Made by a program: the position numbers and the translations under genes. From the NCBI GenBank assembly GCA_035518815.1, contig DATIXG010000114.1:5811-69810 (forward strand): DNA of 64,000 bases. Direction: 5' to 3'. Of the stretch, positions 50,120 to 59,573 are shown piece after piece. The DNA comes from AG25 sp035518815. Lineage in GTDB: Bacteria > Gemmatimonadota > Gemmatimonadetes > Gemmatimonadales > GWC2-71-9. Each line of letters begins with the position of its first letter. Position 1 is the first letter of the stretch. The notes beneath the pieces were generated by a model that did no database searches, was not told where the DNA came from, and saw only the letters and a list, made by a program, of their open reading frames with translations.

Positions 50120-50668
50120 CTACGCTCCTAGTGCCTCGACGTAGCTCCTACCCTGGGTGAGTTGCTCGTAGACCGTATTCAGCGTATCTGGTGAGGCGGA
50201 CAGGAAGCGGCAGCGCCCATCGTTGCGACTGCGGCACTCCACTTCCAGCACCGACACCGGCGCCCCCGACAGCCGGCCGAGAAAATCCGCCAGCATCCCC
50301 GACGAGAAATAGCACATCGGCCCCTCAGCGGTCCCGGGCTCGGCTTCCACCCAGTCGGTCGAGTCGAGCGCTACCGCCGCGGGGCCGACCGGGGCGACGC
50401 TGAGCGAACCCCACCCGTGATCCTGGAAGAACCGGCTCAGCACCTCGCCCAGGCGCACTGCCTCGATGTCCTCCGGGCGCTGGATCCCCTGGGCGGGCAG
50501 CCAGGCGCAGAACGCCTGGTAGACGCCCTCGCCGGCGGCGTACCCGGTTTCCTGCAGGATGGTGATTGCGCCGTCGCCCGCGTCGCGGAGCAGGCTCAGG
50601 TGAAGCTGACGGAGTGCGGCGCGGCCGATGGTCAGCGCCTCGCCGGCCGCGCCGGGTGGGGGCGTCAT
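50120..50668 (-). CDS. V4R (4-vinyl reductase) domain protein
   Basis: 182 residues from ATG 50668. The C-terminal half has the V4R pattern: GPMCYFSSGMLADFLGRLSG, then VEVLEVECRSRNDGRCRFLSA-like text (VLEVECRSRNDGRCRF) with the conserved Cys residues of the small-molecule-binding site. V4R domains bind hydrophobic ligands and often sense hydrocarbons or tetrapyrroles. It starts 13 bases after the ligA stop, so it is in the GAF-ligA-V4R unit, an odd pairing with DNA ligase. Confidence 0.82.
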   Translation of the reverse strand: MTPPPGAAGEALTIGRAALRQLHLSLLRDAGDGAITILQETGYAAGEGVYQAFCAWLPAQGIQRPEDIEAVRLGEVLSRFFQDHGWGSLSVAPVGPAAVALDSTDWVEAEPGTAEGPMCYFSSGMLADFLGRLSGAPVSVLEVECRSRNDGRCRFLSASPDTLNTVYEQLTQGRSYVEALGA

Positions 50669-50681
50669 ATGGGACGCCAAC

Positions 50682-52703
50682 TTATGGTTTGCCCCGCACG
50701 CGGCGCAAGAGTTCAGCTTCGTCGATCTCGGGGACGCCGAGTGCCTTCGCGCGGTCGCGCTTCGAGCCGGGATCGGCGCCGACGACGACCGCCGTCGTCT
50801 TCTTCGACACGGTGTCGGTGACGCGACCGCCCGCCCCCTCGATCAGCGCCCCGGCCTTGGGACGTGACAGCGACGGCAGCGTGCCCGTGATGACGTAGGT
50901 CTGGCCGGTGAGCGGACCCTCGCCGGCGGCCGCGACCGGTTCCTCCATGGTCAGCCCCGCCTTCTCCAGGCGGTCGACGAGCTTGCGGTTGCGCGGCTCC
51001 TTGAAGAACCCGGCGACAGCGCCCGCGATCGCGGGGCCGATGCCGTGAATCTCCCCCACCTCCTCGGGCTTCGCGACCCGCAGCCGATCCATCTTTCCGA
51101 AATGGCGCGCCAGGATCCGCGCGCCTTCGGTGCCAACGTGGCGGATGCCGAGCGCGAAGAGCAGGGTCGAGAGCGGCCGCTGTTTCGAGGCGTCGATCGC
51201 GTCGAGCAGCTGCTGCGCCGACTTCTCGGCGAAGCCCTCGAGGGCGAGGAGGTGGAGCAGGCTGACCTTCTTGCGATCGTAGAGGTCTGCCACGTCGCTC
51301 GCGAGCTTGGCGCCCACCAGCGCGCGGACCCGCTCGTAGCCCAGGCCCCGGATGTCCATTGCCCCCCCCGACGCGAAATGCACGATGCCTTCGAGAATCC
51401 GCGCGGGGCACGAGACGTTGGGACAGTACAGCATCACTTCGTCTGCGGGGTGCTCCACCGCGGACAGGCACACGGGGCAGCGCTCGGGCGGCTTGTAGGG
51501 TCTCGCGCGCTTCACTCCCTTCGTGATGACCGGTCCGAGGATCTGCGGAATCACTTCCCCGGCGCGCGTCACTTCCACGGTGTCACCCTCGCGGATGTCC
51601 CGCGCCTTGATGAGGTCGAAATTGTGCAGGGTCGCGTTCGATACCGTGACGCCCCCGATCTCGACCGGAACGAGCCAGGCGTAGGGGTTCAGCGACCCGG
51701 TGCGCCCCACGTTGATCCTGATCTGCTTCAAGGTCGTGAGCTGCACTTCGGGCGCGAACTTGCGCGCGACGGCCCAGCGCGGCTCCCGCTCGCCCACGGT
51801 CCCGAGCTCGACGTGGAGCGGCAGCGCGTTGACCTTCAGCACGACGCCGTCCGCGCCGTAGTCGAGCGTGGGGAGCAGGGCCTCGAGTTTCGCGATGGCT
51901 TCGTGGGCGCTCGGCAGGTCGGGGGCCAGCGTGTGATTCGGCTCGACCGGAAAGCCCCATTTCTGGAGCAGGTCGAGCATTTCGTCCTGGGTGGCGGCGG
52001 GCAGTCGCTGGCCGGGCGTCTCGACCTGGAAACAGAAGAGACGCAGGCCGCGGCTGCGCGTGATCCGGGGATCGAGCTGGCGCAGCGATCCGGCGGCCGC
52101 GTTTCTGGGGTTCGCGAACGGCGGCTCGCCCGCCTGCTCGCGCTCCTGGTTCAGCGTCTCGAAGCGCGACTTCGGCAGGTACACCTCGCCCCGCACTTCC
52201 ATCGTCTTCGTCCACCCCTTGTCGTGCAGTCGCAAGGGCACGTCCTGAATCGTGCGCAGGTTCGCGGTGACGTCCTCCCCCTCGATCCCATTGCCGCGGG
52301 TCGCGCCCGTGACGAACAGGCCGTTTTCGTACGTGAGGCTCACCGCGGCGCCGTCGATCTTCACTTCCAGGGTGTAGCCCGAGCGCGTGGCGTCGGTCAC
52401 GAGCCGCAGATTGCGCCGTTCCCACTCGGCCAGCTCCGCTTCATCGAACGCGTTGGCCAACGACAGCATGGGGACGAGATGGCGGTGCTTGCGGAACGCC
52501 TCGGCGGGGGGCGCGCCGAGCCGGTGCGTGGGGCTGTCAGGGGTGCGGAGGGTGGGATGCTGTGCTTCCAGGTCCTGCAGCTCGCGGAACAGCCGGTCGT
52601 ACTCGGCGTCCGACATCTCGGGACGGTCGAGCACATAGTAGGCTTGGATCGCCCGTTCGAGGATCCGCCGCAGCTCGGCGGCCCGCGCCGCCGCCGCCTT
52701 CAC
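50682..52703 (-). CDS. ligA: NAD+-dependent DNA ligase
   Basis: 673 residues from GTG 52703. Adenylated Lys115 in LEVKIDGAAVS (Lys115 also in E. coli), the N-terminal Ia domain (YYVLDRPEMSDAEYD), the four-Cys zinc finger (CPVC...CPNVSCPARI), helix-hairpin-helix repeats and the C-terminal BRCT domain (GQTYVITGTLPSLSRPKAG). Seals nicks in replication and repair. GTGA overlap with the GAF gene upstream. Confidence 0.96.
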   Translation of the reverse strand: MKAAAARAAELRRILERAIQAYYVLDRPEMSDAEYDRLFRELQDLEAQHPTLRTPDSPTHRLGAPPAEAFRKHRHLVPMLSLANAFDEAELAEWERRNLRLVTDATRSGYTLEVKIDGAAVSLTYENGLFVTGATRGNGIEGEDVTANLRTIQDVPLRLHDKGWTKTMEVRGEVYLPKSRFETLNQEREQAGEPPFANPRNAAAGSLRQLDPRITRSRGLRLFCFQVETPGQRLPAATQDEMLDLLQKWGFPVEPNHTLAPDLPSAHEAIAKLEALLPTLDYGADGVVLKVNALPLHVELGTVGEREPRWAVARKFAPEVQLTTLKQIRINVGRTGSLNPYAWLVPVEIGGVTVSNATLHNFDLIKARDIREGDTVEVTRAGEVIPQILGPVITKGVKRARPYKPPERCPVCLSAVEHPADEVMLYCPNVSCPARILEGIVHFASGGAMDIRGLGYERVRALVGAKLASDVADLYDRKKVSLLHLLALEGFAEKSAQQLLDAIDASKQRPLSTLLFALGIRHVGTEGARILARHFGKMDRLRVAKPEEVGEIHGIGPAIAGAVAGFFKEPRNRKLVDRLEKAGLTMEEPVAAAGEGPLTGQTYVITGTLPSLSRPKAGALIEGAGGRVTDTVSKKTTAVVVGADPGSKRDRAKALGVPEIDEAELLRRVRGKP

Positions 52704-53485
52704 CGTCCCTTGGCTTCTTCCTGAATGACGGCCATCGCCACGCCGACCAGCCGGTCCAGCTCGTCCGCGCTGGCGCGGGGCAGGAGACCCTCCGCCCACC
52801 CTCCCTCGAGCCGGCCGAACGCCTCGAACAGACGGCGCAGGAAGGAGAGGAGCGCGACGCGCTCGAGCTCCATGCGACGCAGGGAGTCGCCCGTCTCGCG
52901 CGTGCGGTTCGCCAGCCGCTCGAACCGGTGCGCGTTGCGCAGCGCCTGGGCCGTGAGGGAGGCCACGACCTGCACGAAGCGCAGATCGTCGTCGGAGAAC
53001 GTGGGGCCGTCGCGGAACGTGCGGAGGAAAATCGCGCCGATCGCCAACCCCCGCCACGTGATCGGCACCACCGTAATCGATTTGACGTTACGGCTGATCA
53101 GCTCGCTCTTGACGTGCCGCAGGCTCGGATCGTTCGCCACGTCCGGAATGAACACCGTCTCGCCGCCCTGCATCGCGCGCTTCAGCTCGGGATAACGCTC
53201 GAGGTCCACGACGTAGTTGCGGATCGTCGGGTCTTCGTAGGAGGCGACGAGGCGGACCGACTTGCCGCCCCGCTCGGCGAGAAAGATCGAGCACCGGTCC
53301 AGGCCGAACGCCTCTCCCAGCTTCCGGGCGATCACCTGGAGGATGTCGATGAAATGCAGCGATGTCGACACCTCCTTGAGAATCTCGATCACGGCGAGGA
53401 GGTGTTTGCGCTCGCGCTCGAGCTCGGCAACGCGGGCGGCGAGGCGTTCGGTCTCGACCTGCATCGATGCGGGCGAGAATGTCAT
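52700..53485 (-). CDS. GAF-domain protein with coiled-coil start
   Basis: 261 residues from ATG 53485. A short coiled coil (VETERLAARVAELERERKHL) leads into a GAF domain (about 35-185): LDRCSIFLAERGGKSVRLVA, VFIPDVANDP, ITVVPITWRGLAIGAIFLRT. The C-terminus is another helical stretch. Likely a cytosolic sensor, maybe a dimeric input module without an output domain. Starts the ligA operon. Confidence 0.82.
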   Translation of the reverse strand: MTFSPASMQVETERLAARVAELERERKHLLAVIEILKEVSTSLHFIDILQVIARKLGEAFGLDRCSIFLAERGGKSVRLVASYEDPTIRNYVVDLERYPELKRAMQGGETVFIPDVANDPSLRHVKSELISRNVKSITVVPITWRGLAIGAIFLRTFRDGPTFSDDDLRFVQVVASLTAQALRNAHRFERLANRTRETGDSLRRMELERVALLSFLRRLFEAFGRLEGGWAEGLLPRASADELDRLVGVAMAVIQEEAKGR

Positions 53486-53561
53486 GGCGAAGTTTGCGCT
53501 CGCGGCGGACAACCCGTCAAGCCGTTGCCGCACCCGGGGTTCGCGGGTAGCTTCGAGCCGA

Positions 53562-54944
53562 ATGCGGCTGACGACCCTCGTCTGGTTGCTGGGCGGCGCC
53601 AGCGCCCTTTCGGCGCAATCGGTGCCGCCACCGCTTCCCGCGCCCCCACTCGTCGTTCCCGCACAGCCCATCGGTCGCTGGACCCCTGTTCCCGAGCTCC
53701 CGGGCATGGGACGGGCGGTGGACACCGCCACGGTGGCGGCGCGGCGCCGCGCGCTGGCGCGCGCGATCCGATCCGGCATCGTGCTCATCCCCGCGGCTCA
53801 CGAGCGGTCGATCGAGCGCGACCACGCCCAGGACAGCGATTTCCGCCAGTCGAATACGTTCTTCTACTTCACCCAGCTCGAGACGCACGACGCCTGGCTC
53901 GTGCTCACGGTCGCCGCCGATACGGGGCACACCACGCTGTTCCTCGAGCCCCGCGACACGTCGGAGGAGCGCTGGACCGGTATCCAGCTGGGTCCCGATT
54001 CCGTGGCGGCCTCGCTTTCGGGGATTCCGGACATCGTCACGGGCGACTCCTTGGCGGAGCGTTTCAGCGCCCTCGCCGCCGCGAAGGGCGGCGGCCCGGT
54101 CTTCCTGCCGCTCGACGACGCCACGGCCGACGAGCAGCGCAACGTGCAGGCCGCGTTCGCCGGACAGGAGGTGCGCGACCTCGGGCCGGTCGCCGACTCG
54201 CTGCGCCTGGTCAAGGATGCGGGCGAGCTGAAGCGCCTCCAGACCGCCATCGACATCACGGTGCAGGGGCTCAAGGCCGTGATGCGGGCCGCGCGGCCCG
54301 GGATGTGGGAATACCAGCTCGAGGCCGTGTTGGAAGGGACGTTCCGGGCCAACGGAGCCGACCGCGTGGGCTTCCCGTCGTTCGTCGGCAGCGGGCCGAA
54401 CGGGACGACGCTGCACTACGACGCGAACCGCCGCCAGACGCGCGCCGGCGAGCTGGTCGCAGTGGACGCCGGCGCCGAATGGGGACAGTATACCGCGGAC
54501 GTGACGCGCACCTTTCCCGTGAGCGGGCGGTTCACGGCGCGGCAGAAGGCGGTGTACGATCTCGTGCTCGCCACGCAGCGCGCGGCGTTCGACTCCGTGC
54601 GACCCGGCGTGCGGCTCCGGGATATCGATGCGCTCGCGCGGCGCTACATGAAGCAGCATTCCGGGAAATTGTGCGGCAAGCTGTCGTGCGACGTCTACTT
54701 CGTCCACGGGCTCAGTCACTGGCTCGGCATGGACGTGCACGACCCGGGCGACGTCGGGGCGCCGTTCGCGCCGGGGATGGTGCTCACGATCGAGCCCGGC
54801 ATCTACCTGCCGGCGGAGAGCCTGGGGATTCGCATTGAAGACGACGTCGTGGTGACCGCAACGGGAGCGGCCTGGCTGACGGATGGCGCCCCGCGCACCA
54901 CCGAGGCGATCGAGCAGCTTATGTCTTGTCCGTCTTGTCCTTGA
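53562..54944 (+). CDS. Secreted M24-family Xaa-Pro aminopeptidase
   Basis: 460 residues with a signal peptide (MRLTTLVWLLGGASALSAQ) and Pro-rich mature start. Aminopeptidase P N domain (SDFRQSNTFFYFTQLE) then pita-bread catalytic domain: Asp ligands in VAVDAGAEWGQYTADVTRTF, His in FVHGLSHWLGMDVHDPGD, Glu in TIEPGIYLP and Glu in IRIEDDVVVT. Trims N-terminal residues before proline. Its 3' end overlaps the convergent TPR gene. Confidence 0.92.
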   Translation: MRLTTLVWLLGGASALSAQSVPPPLPAPPLVVPAQPIGRWTPVPELPGMGRAVDTATVAARRRALARAIRSGIVLIPAAHERSIERDHAQDSDFRQSNTFFYFTQLETHDAWLVLTVAADTGHTTLFLEPRDTSEERWTGIQLGPDSVAASLSGIPDIVTGDSLAERFSALAAAKGGGPVFLPLDDATADEQRNVQAAFAGQEVRDLGPVADSLRLVKDAGELKRLQTAIDITVQGLKAVMRAARPGMWEYQLEAVLEGTFRANGADRVGFPSFVGSGPNGTTLHYDANRRQTRAGELVAVDAGAEWGQYTADVTRTFPVSGRFTARQKAVYDLVLATQRAAFDSVRPGVRLRDIDALARRYMKQHSGKLCGKLSCDVYFVHGLSHWLGMDVHDPGDVGAPFAPGMVLTIEPGIYLPAESLGIRIEDDVVVTATGAAWLTDGAPRTTEAIEQLMSCPSCP

Positions 54945-55791
54945 TCTCGTCGAAGAGGGCGGCCGCGTCCTTCTTGTACTTGGGGTCGAGGACGTCGGAA
55001 TCGGGGAGATCGCGAATCGCGGTGAGCTGGGCCCGCGCCGCCGAGTACTTTTTCACGTCCACATAGACTTCCGCGAGCTCGAGATGGTGATAGACGTTGC
55101 TGGGTCGCAGAGCGACGGACCGCTCGAGGTACCGCTGCGCGTCGTCCCAGTTGGCTTTGTCCATGAAGCCCGCGCCGAACAGCGTCTTGGCAAAGAACCT
55201 CGTCATGCCCGACAGGCGCTTGATCTCGGCGTTCCAGGCGCCGATGACGTGCCACGCCGCGTCCTCGGTCGAGTCGAGCGCGATCGCCTGCATCGCCTCG
55301 TCGTAGATGACCTTCGCGAACCGCACCCGTTCCTTGCCGCCGCGCGTGCGCGACAGGCGGCCGAGCGACTGCGCGATCATCGAATGCGCGTGCGCGTTCT
55401 TCGGGTTGACGCGCGCGGCCCGCTCGGCGAACACGCGTGCCTCGGTGTACAGGCTGTCGCGCCGCTTTTTGGTCGAGTCCGCGTCCCCCTCGATCTGCTT
55501 CCCGATGTCCGCGAACGCGCGCGCCGCTTTCCACAGCGCTTCATCGCTCATCGAGTCGTCCGCGATGGCGGCGCGGTAGTGCGCGAGCGCCGCCACGTGC
55601 TGGAAGGCGTGGTAGAGGCTGTCGCCCCGGTGGATCTCACGGGCGACCGAGGACGAATCGCGGGGACGCGGGGCGTGTGCCGCGGAGTCGTGGTGAGCCG
55701 GCGCCTGAGGGGTCGAGTCCTGCGCCGCAACGAGGCACGGGAGCGGGCTCGCGGCGAGAGAGAGGAGCAGCGGGACCGTCAGGACGTGCAT
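54919..55791 (-). CDS. Exported TPR-repeat protein
   Basis: 290 residues from ATG 55791 with signal (MHVLTVPLLLSLAASPLPCL...AAQD). TPR-like units: EALWKAARAFADIGKQIEG, VFAERAARVNPKNAHAHSMI, LERSVALRPSNVYHHLELAE. The arrangement resembles the regulator-of-microtubule-dynamics (RMD)-type TPR array. Probably periplasmic scaffold. Divergent from the phosphorylase by 29 bases. Confidence 0.78.
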   Translation of the reverse strand: MHVLTVPLLLSLAASPLPCLVAAQDSTPQAPAHHDSAAHAPRPRDSSSVAREIHRGDSLYHAFQHVAALAHYRAAIADDSMSDEALWKAARAFADIGKQIEGDADSTKKRRDSLYTEARVFAERAARVNPKNAHAHSMIAQSLGRLSRTRGGKERVRFAKVIYDEAMQAIALDSTEDAAWHVIGAWNAEIKRLSGMTRFFAKTLFGAGFMDKANWDDAQRYLERSVALRPSNVYHHLELAEVYVDVKKYSAARAQLTAIRDLPDSDVLDPKYKKDAAALFDEIKDKTDKT

Positions 55792-55820
55792 CGGGGACTC
55801 CGCATGAGCGCGAGCGGATA

Positions 55821-57191
55821 ATGTTCGTCGCGCCATTGATCGAACGCAAGCGCGACGGCAGTCCGCTCACGGCGGAGGAGTGGTCCGCGCTCGTCGCCGC
55901 GTTCACCGCCGACCGCGTTCCCGACTACCAGATGGCCGCGCTCCTCATGGCCGTGGTGTTCCGCGGCCTCGAGCGCGCCGAGCTCGCGGCCCTCACGGAT
56001 GCGATGGTCGCGTCGGGGCAGCGGCTCGATTTCGGCGCCTGGTCCGTCCCGCGCGTCGGCAAACACTCGACCGGCGGCGTCGGGGACAAGGTCTCGCTCG
56101 TCCTGGCCCCGCTCGTGGCGGCGTGCGGCGTCGCGGTGCCGCTCATCGCCGGGCGCGGCCTCGCCCACACGGGCGGCACGGTCGACAAGCTCGACTCCAT
56201 CCCCGGGTTCCGGACCGCGCTGTCGCTCGCTGAGATCCAGCAGCAGGTGCAGCGCATCGGCTGCGCGCTCGTCAGCCAGACGGCCGAGGTGGCCCCGGCC
56301 GACCGGCGGCTGTACGCGCTGCGCGACGTCACCGGCACCGTCGCCGCCCTGCCGCTGATCGCGGCGAGCATCATGTCGAAGAAGCTCGCCGAAGGACTGA
56401 ACGCGCTCGTGCTCGACGTGACCTACGGCGCGGGCGCCTTTCTTCCCGCTCAGGACCGCGCCCTCGACCTCGCGCGCACGATGATCGCGCTCGGCGAAGA
56501 CCGCGGATGCCCGACCACCGCGCTGCTCACGGCCATGGACCGGCCGCTGGGCCGCGCCTGCGGCAATGCACTCGAGACCGAGGAAGCGATTCTCGCGCTC
56601 CGCGGCGAGGGCCCGGCCGATCTCATGGAGGTCACCTACGCGCTCGGCGTCGAGATGCTGCTCGCCGCCGGCGTCGAGAAGACCACCAGCAAGGCCAAGA
56701 AGAAGCTCGAGAACACACTCGCGTCGGGTCTCGCGGCGGAGAAGTTCGAGCAGATCATCGAGGCCCAGGGTGGCAATCCGCGGGTGGTGGACGATCCCGC
56801 CGTGATGCCGCAGGCCCAGTGCGTGGAGGTGTATGCCGCGCGCCGCACGGGGATCGTGACCCATATCGAGCCGCGCGCGATCGGCCGGGCCATCGTCGCC
56901 ATGGGCGGCGGCCGGGCGCGCGTCGAGGACGTGGTGGACCCGAGTGTCGGATTCGTCATCTCGGTGAAGCCGGGGAGCAGGGTGCTGGCGGGAGAGCCGA
57001 TCGCGTCCGTCTACGCCAAGGACGCGAGCGGAGCGACGCTGGGATGCGAGGCGCTCGCGCGGGCGGTCGTGATCGACGACCGGATGAAAGAGGAGCCGCT
57101 ACCGCTCGTGTCGCACCGCGTCACGCATGCCGGCGTGGAGCAGCTGAGCCCGGTGCCGCGCCGCCCGGCGCGGCCGGCCGGGCGGCGCTAG
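55821..57191 (+). CDS. Pyrimidine-nucleoside / thymidine phosphorylase
   Basis: 456 residues. Motifs: KHSTGGVGDKVSL at 81-93 (phosphate binding), GRGLAHTGGTVDKL (substrate signature), and IMSKKLAEGLNALVLDVTYG. Converts thymidine or uridine plus phosphate to base and deoxyribose-1-phosphate. The family is 430-450 residues, so length is right. Convergent with gyrB. Confidence 0.95.
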   Translation: MFVAPLIERKRDGSPLTAEEWSALVAAFTADRVPDYQMAALLMAVVFRGLERAELAALTDAMVASGQRLDFGAWSVPRVGKHSTGGVGDKVSLVLAPLVAACGVAVPLIAGRGLAHTGGTVDKLDSIPGFRTALSLAEIQQQVQRIGCALVSQTAEVAPADRRLYALRDVTGTVAALPLIAASIMSKKLAEGLNALVLDVTYGAGAFLPAQDRALDLARTMIALGEDRGCPTTALLTAMDRPLGRACGNALETEEAILALRGEGPADLMEVTYALGVEMLLAAGVEKTTSKAKKKLENTLASGLAAEKFEQIIEAQGGNPRVVDDPAVMPQAQCVEVYAARRTGIVTHIEPRAIGRAIVAMGGGRARVEDVVDPSVGFVISVKPGSRVLAGEPIASVYAKDASGATLGCEALARAVVIDDRMKEEPLPLVSHRVTHAGVEQLSPVPRRPARPAGRR

Positions 57192-57196
57192 GCGGA

Positions 57197-59146
57197 TCAC
57201 ACGTCGAGGTTCTTGACGAACTTCGCGTTCTCTTCGATGAACTTGCGGCGTGGCTCCACCTCGTCGCCCATCAACGTCTCGAACAGGTCCGAGGCCTCGA
57301 CCGCGTCTTCCATCGTGACCTTGAGCAGGGTCCGCTTGGCGGGGTCCATGGTCGTTTCCCGCAGCTGATCGGGATTCATTTCGCCCAGACCCTTGTAGCG
57401 CTGCACGTGGACGTTGCCGCGAGCCTCGTCGCCGTTCGCGAGCCGCTTGACGTAGGTATCCCGCTCCTTCTCGTCGAAGGCGTAGAACTCTTCCTTGCCC
57501 CGGGCGACCCGAAACAGCGGGGGCTGGGCGATGTAGATGTACCCCGCGTCGATGAGCTGCTTCATCTCCTTGTAGAAGAAGGTGAGCAGCAGCGTGCGGA
57601 TGTGCGCGCCGTCCACGTCCGCATCGGTCATGATGATGATCTTGTGATAGCGCGCGTCGCCGACCTGAAAATCCTCGCCGATGCCCGTGCCCACCGCCGT
57701 GATGATCGCGCGGATCTCCTCGTTCGAGAGGATTCGGTCGATGCGCGCCTTCTGGACGTTCAGGATCTTGCCGCGCAGCGGCAGGATGGCCTGGAAGCTC
57801 CGATCGCGGCCCATCTTGGCTGACCCGCCGGCCGAGTCGCCCTCGACCAGGTACACCTCGCACAGGGTCGGGTCGTTGAGCGAGCAGTCCGCGAGCTTGC
57901 CGGACAGCAGGCCGCCGTCGAGGGCATTCTTGCGCCGCACCAGCTCGCGCGCCTTGCGGGCGGCCTCGCGCGCGCGCGCCGCGCTCACGGCCTTGGCGAT
58001 GATCGCGCGCGCCACACTCGGGCTCTTGTCGAGGAACTGGCCCAGGGCGTCGTTCACGACGGTCTTGACGATGCCCTCGACTTCGGAGTTGCCCAGCTTG
58101 GTCTTGGTCTGGCCTTCGAACTGCGGCTCCTTGACCTTCACGTGGATCACGCAGGTGAGCCCCTCCCGGATGTCGTCGCCGGTGAGGGTGAAGTCTTCCT
58201 TCTTCAGCGTGCCGTCGTTCTTGGCCCACTCGTTGATCGTGCGCGTGAGCGCGGCCTTGAAGCCGGTGAGGTGCGTCCCGCCCTCGTGCGTGTTGATGTT
58301 GTTGACGAAGGAGAACGTGTTCTCGTTGTAGCCCTCGTCGTACTGAATGGCCCCTTCGACCTCGACGCCTTCGCGCGACGCTTCGAAGACGATCGGCTTC
58401 GGGTGCAGCGGCTTGCGGCTGCCGAGCAGCCACTTCACGAACTCCGCGAGCCCGCCCTTGTAGAAGAACGTCTCCTCGCGCGTCTGTCCCTTGCGCTCGT
58501 CCTTGAGCGTGATGGTCAGCGACTTGTTGAGGAACGCGAGCTCCCGGAGCCGGTTCGCGAGGGTGGCGTAGTCGAAACGGGTTTCGGTGAAGATCGTCGC
58601 GTCCGGCTTGAACGTGATCGTCGTGCCCGTTCCCTTCGCCTTCCCGATCACTTCGAGCTTGCGCTTCGTGTCGCCGCGCTCGAATGCCATGTGGTGGCGC
58701 TTGCCGTCGCGATCGACCCACACCTCGAGCTTCTCCGACAGCGCGTTCACGACCGACACGCCGACGCCGTGCAGACCGCCCGACACCTTGTACGTCGCCT
58801 TGTCGAACTTGCCGCCGGCGTGCAGCATGGTGAGCGCGACTTCGACGCCCGGCTTCTTCTCCGTCTTGTGCACGTCGACCGGGATGCCGCGGCCGTTGTC
58901 CACGACCGTGATCGAGTTGTCGGCGTGAATCGTGACATCGATGCGCGTGGCGTACCCGGCCAGGGCTTCGTCCACCGAGTTGTCGACCACCTCGTAGACG
59001 AGGTGATGCAACCCGCGACCCGAGACCGAGCCGATGTACATGGCCGGGCGCTTCCGGACGGCTTCCAGGCCCTTCAACACCTGGATCGCGTCGGCCTGGT
59101 AATCGCCGTTATTCTTGGGCTTCGGTGCCGCCTTCGACTTTGCCAT
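57197..59146 (-). CDS. gyrB: DNA gyrase subunit B
   Basis: 649 residues. GHKL ATPase: EVVDNSVDEALAG, DNGRGIPVDVH, GGLHGVGVSVVNALS. TOPRIM: YLVEGDSAGGSA and IMTDADVDGAHIRTLLLTFF. C-terminal QRYKGLGEMNPDQL. Introduces negative supercoils with GyrA. Six bases after dciA, one operon. Confidence 0.97.
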   Translation of the reverse strand: MAKSKAAPKPKNNGDYQADAIQVLKGLEAVRKRPAMYIGSVSGRGLHHLVYEVVDNSVDEALAGYATRIDVTIHADNSITVVDNGRGIPVDVHKTEKKPGVEVALTMLHAGGKFDKATYKVSGGLHGVGVSVVNALSEKLEVWVDRDGKRHHMAFERGDTKRKLEVIGKAKGTGTTITFKPDATIFTETRFDYATLANRLRELAFLNKSLTITLKDERKGQTREETFFYKGGLAEFVKWLLGSRKPLHPKPIVFEASREGVEVEGAIQYDEGYNENTFSFVNNINTHEGGTHLTGFKAALTRTINEWAKNDGTLKKEDFTLTGDDIREGLTCVIHVKVKEPQFEGQTKTKLGNSEVEGIVKTVVNDALGQFLDKSPSVARAIIAKAVSAARAREAARKARELVRRKNALDGGLLSGKLADCSLNDPTLCEVYLVEGDSAGGSAKMGRDRSFQAILPLRGKILNVQKARIDRILSNEEIRAIITAVGTGIGEDFQVGDARYHKIIIMTDADVDGAHIRTLLLTFFYKEMKQLIDAGYIYIAQPPLFRVARGKEEFYAFDEKERDTYVKRLANGDEARGNVHVQRYKGLGEMNPDQLRETTMDPAKRTLLKVTMEDAVEASDLFETLMGDEVEPRRKFIEENAKFVKNLDV

Positions 59147-59152
59147 TGGGTC

Positions 59153-59464
59153 CTAGGTGGAGAGAAGCCAGCGAATCGTCCGGATATGGCCCGGCCCGCG
59201 GCCCGCATTCACGCGCGCCATGATCTCGGGGGTCATGAGCTGCAGCTCGTTCATCCACCCGCTCGTGGCCACACGCACGAACAGCGTTCCGTCGGGAGCG
59301 ACGCTCTCGGGCCGCGTGACCGCGGCGATCTGCGGGCCCACGAGACCCGCCCAATCGGGAATCACTTGCGCCTGCTGCAGGCGCTTGGCGAGGCCTGACC
59401 GGCTGAGATAGCCGTCCAGCGCGTCTCGCAGAGCCGTCGGTTTGCGGGTTCGCCGGTCGCTCAA
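59153..59464 (-). CDS. dciA: DciA (DUF721) DnaB-loading protein
   Basis: 103 residues. DUF721 pattern: RKPTALRDALDGYLSRSGLA, QVIPDWAGLVGPQIAAVTRP, and GTLFVRVATSGWMNELQLM (the KH-like helix pair). DciA recruits replicative helicase in bacteria without DnaC. It precedes gyrB, a common neighbourhood. Confidence 0.9.
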   Translation of the reverse strand: MSDRRTRKPTALRDALDGYLSRSGLAKRLQQAQVIPDWAGLVGPQIAAVTRPESVAPDGTLFVRVATSGWMNELQLMTPEIMARVNAGRGPGHIRTIRWLLST

Positions 59465-59479
59465 ACTGCCCCCTCACGA

Positions 59480-59509
59480 GAAGCGCCACGGGGTGTCCCG
59501 CGGCGCTTC
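59480..59509 (-). promoter_or_regulatory. Leader hairpin upstream of dciA
   Basis: GAAGCGCC (59480-59487) pairs with GGCGCTTC (59502-59509) within the probable 50-base leader of dciA-gyrB. It might affect translation or mRNA stability. Confidence 0.4.
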
Positions 59510-59522
59510 AGACAACCCCTCC

Positions 59523-59551
59523 AAAATAGTCAGAAGTCATTGTCATGTCAA
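59523..59551 (-). promoter_or_regulatory. Promoter for dciA-gyrB
   Basis: On the minus strand TTGACA (59551-59546), exactly 17 bases, then TATTTT (59528-59523): a near-consensus sigma-70 promoter. Expected start is about 50 bases upstream of the dciA ATG. Confidence 0.65.
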
Positions 59552-59573
59552 CACTTACTAAGTTATTGCGGCC

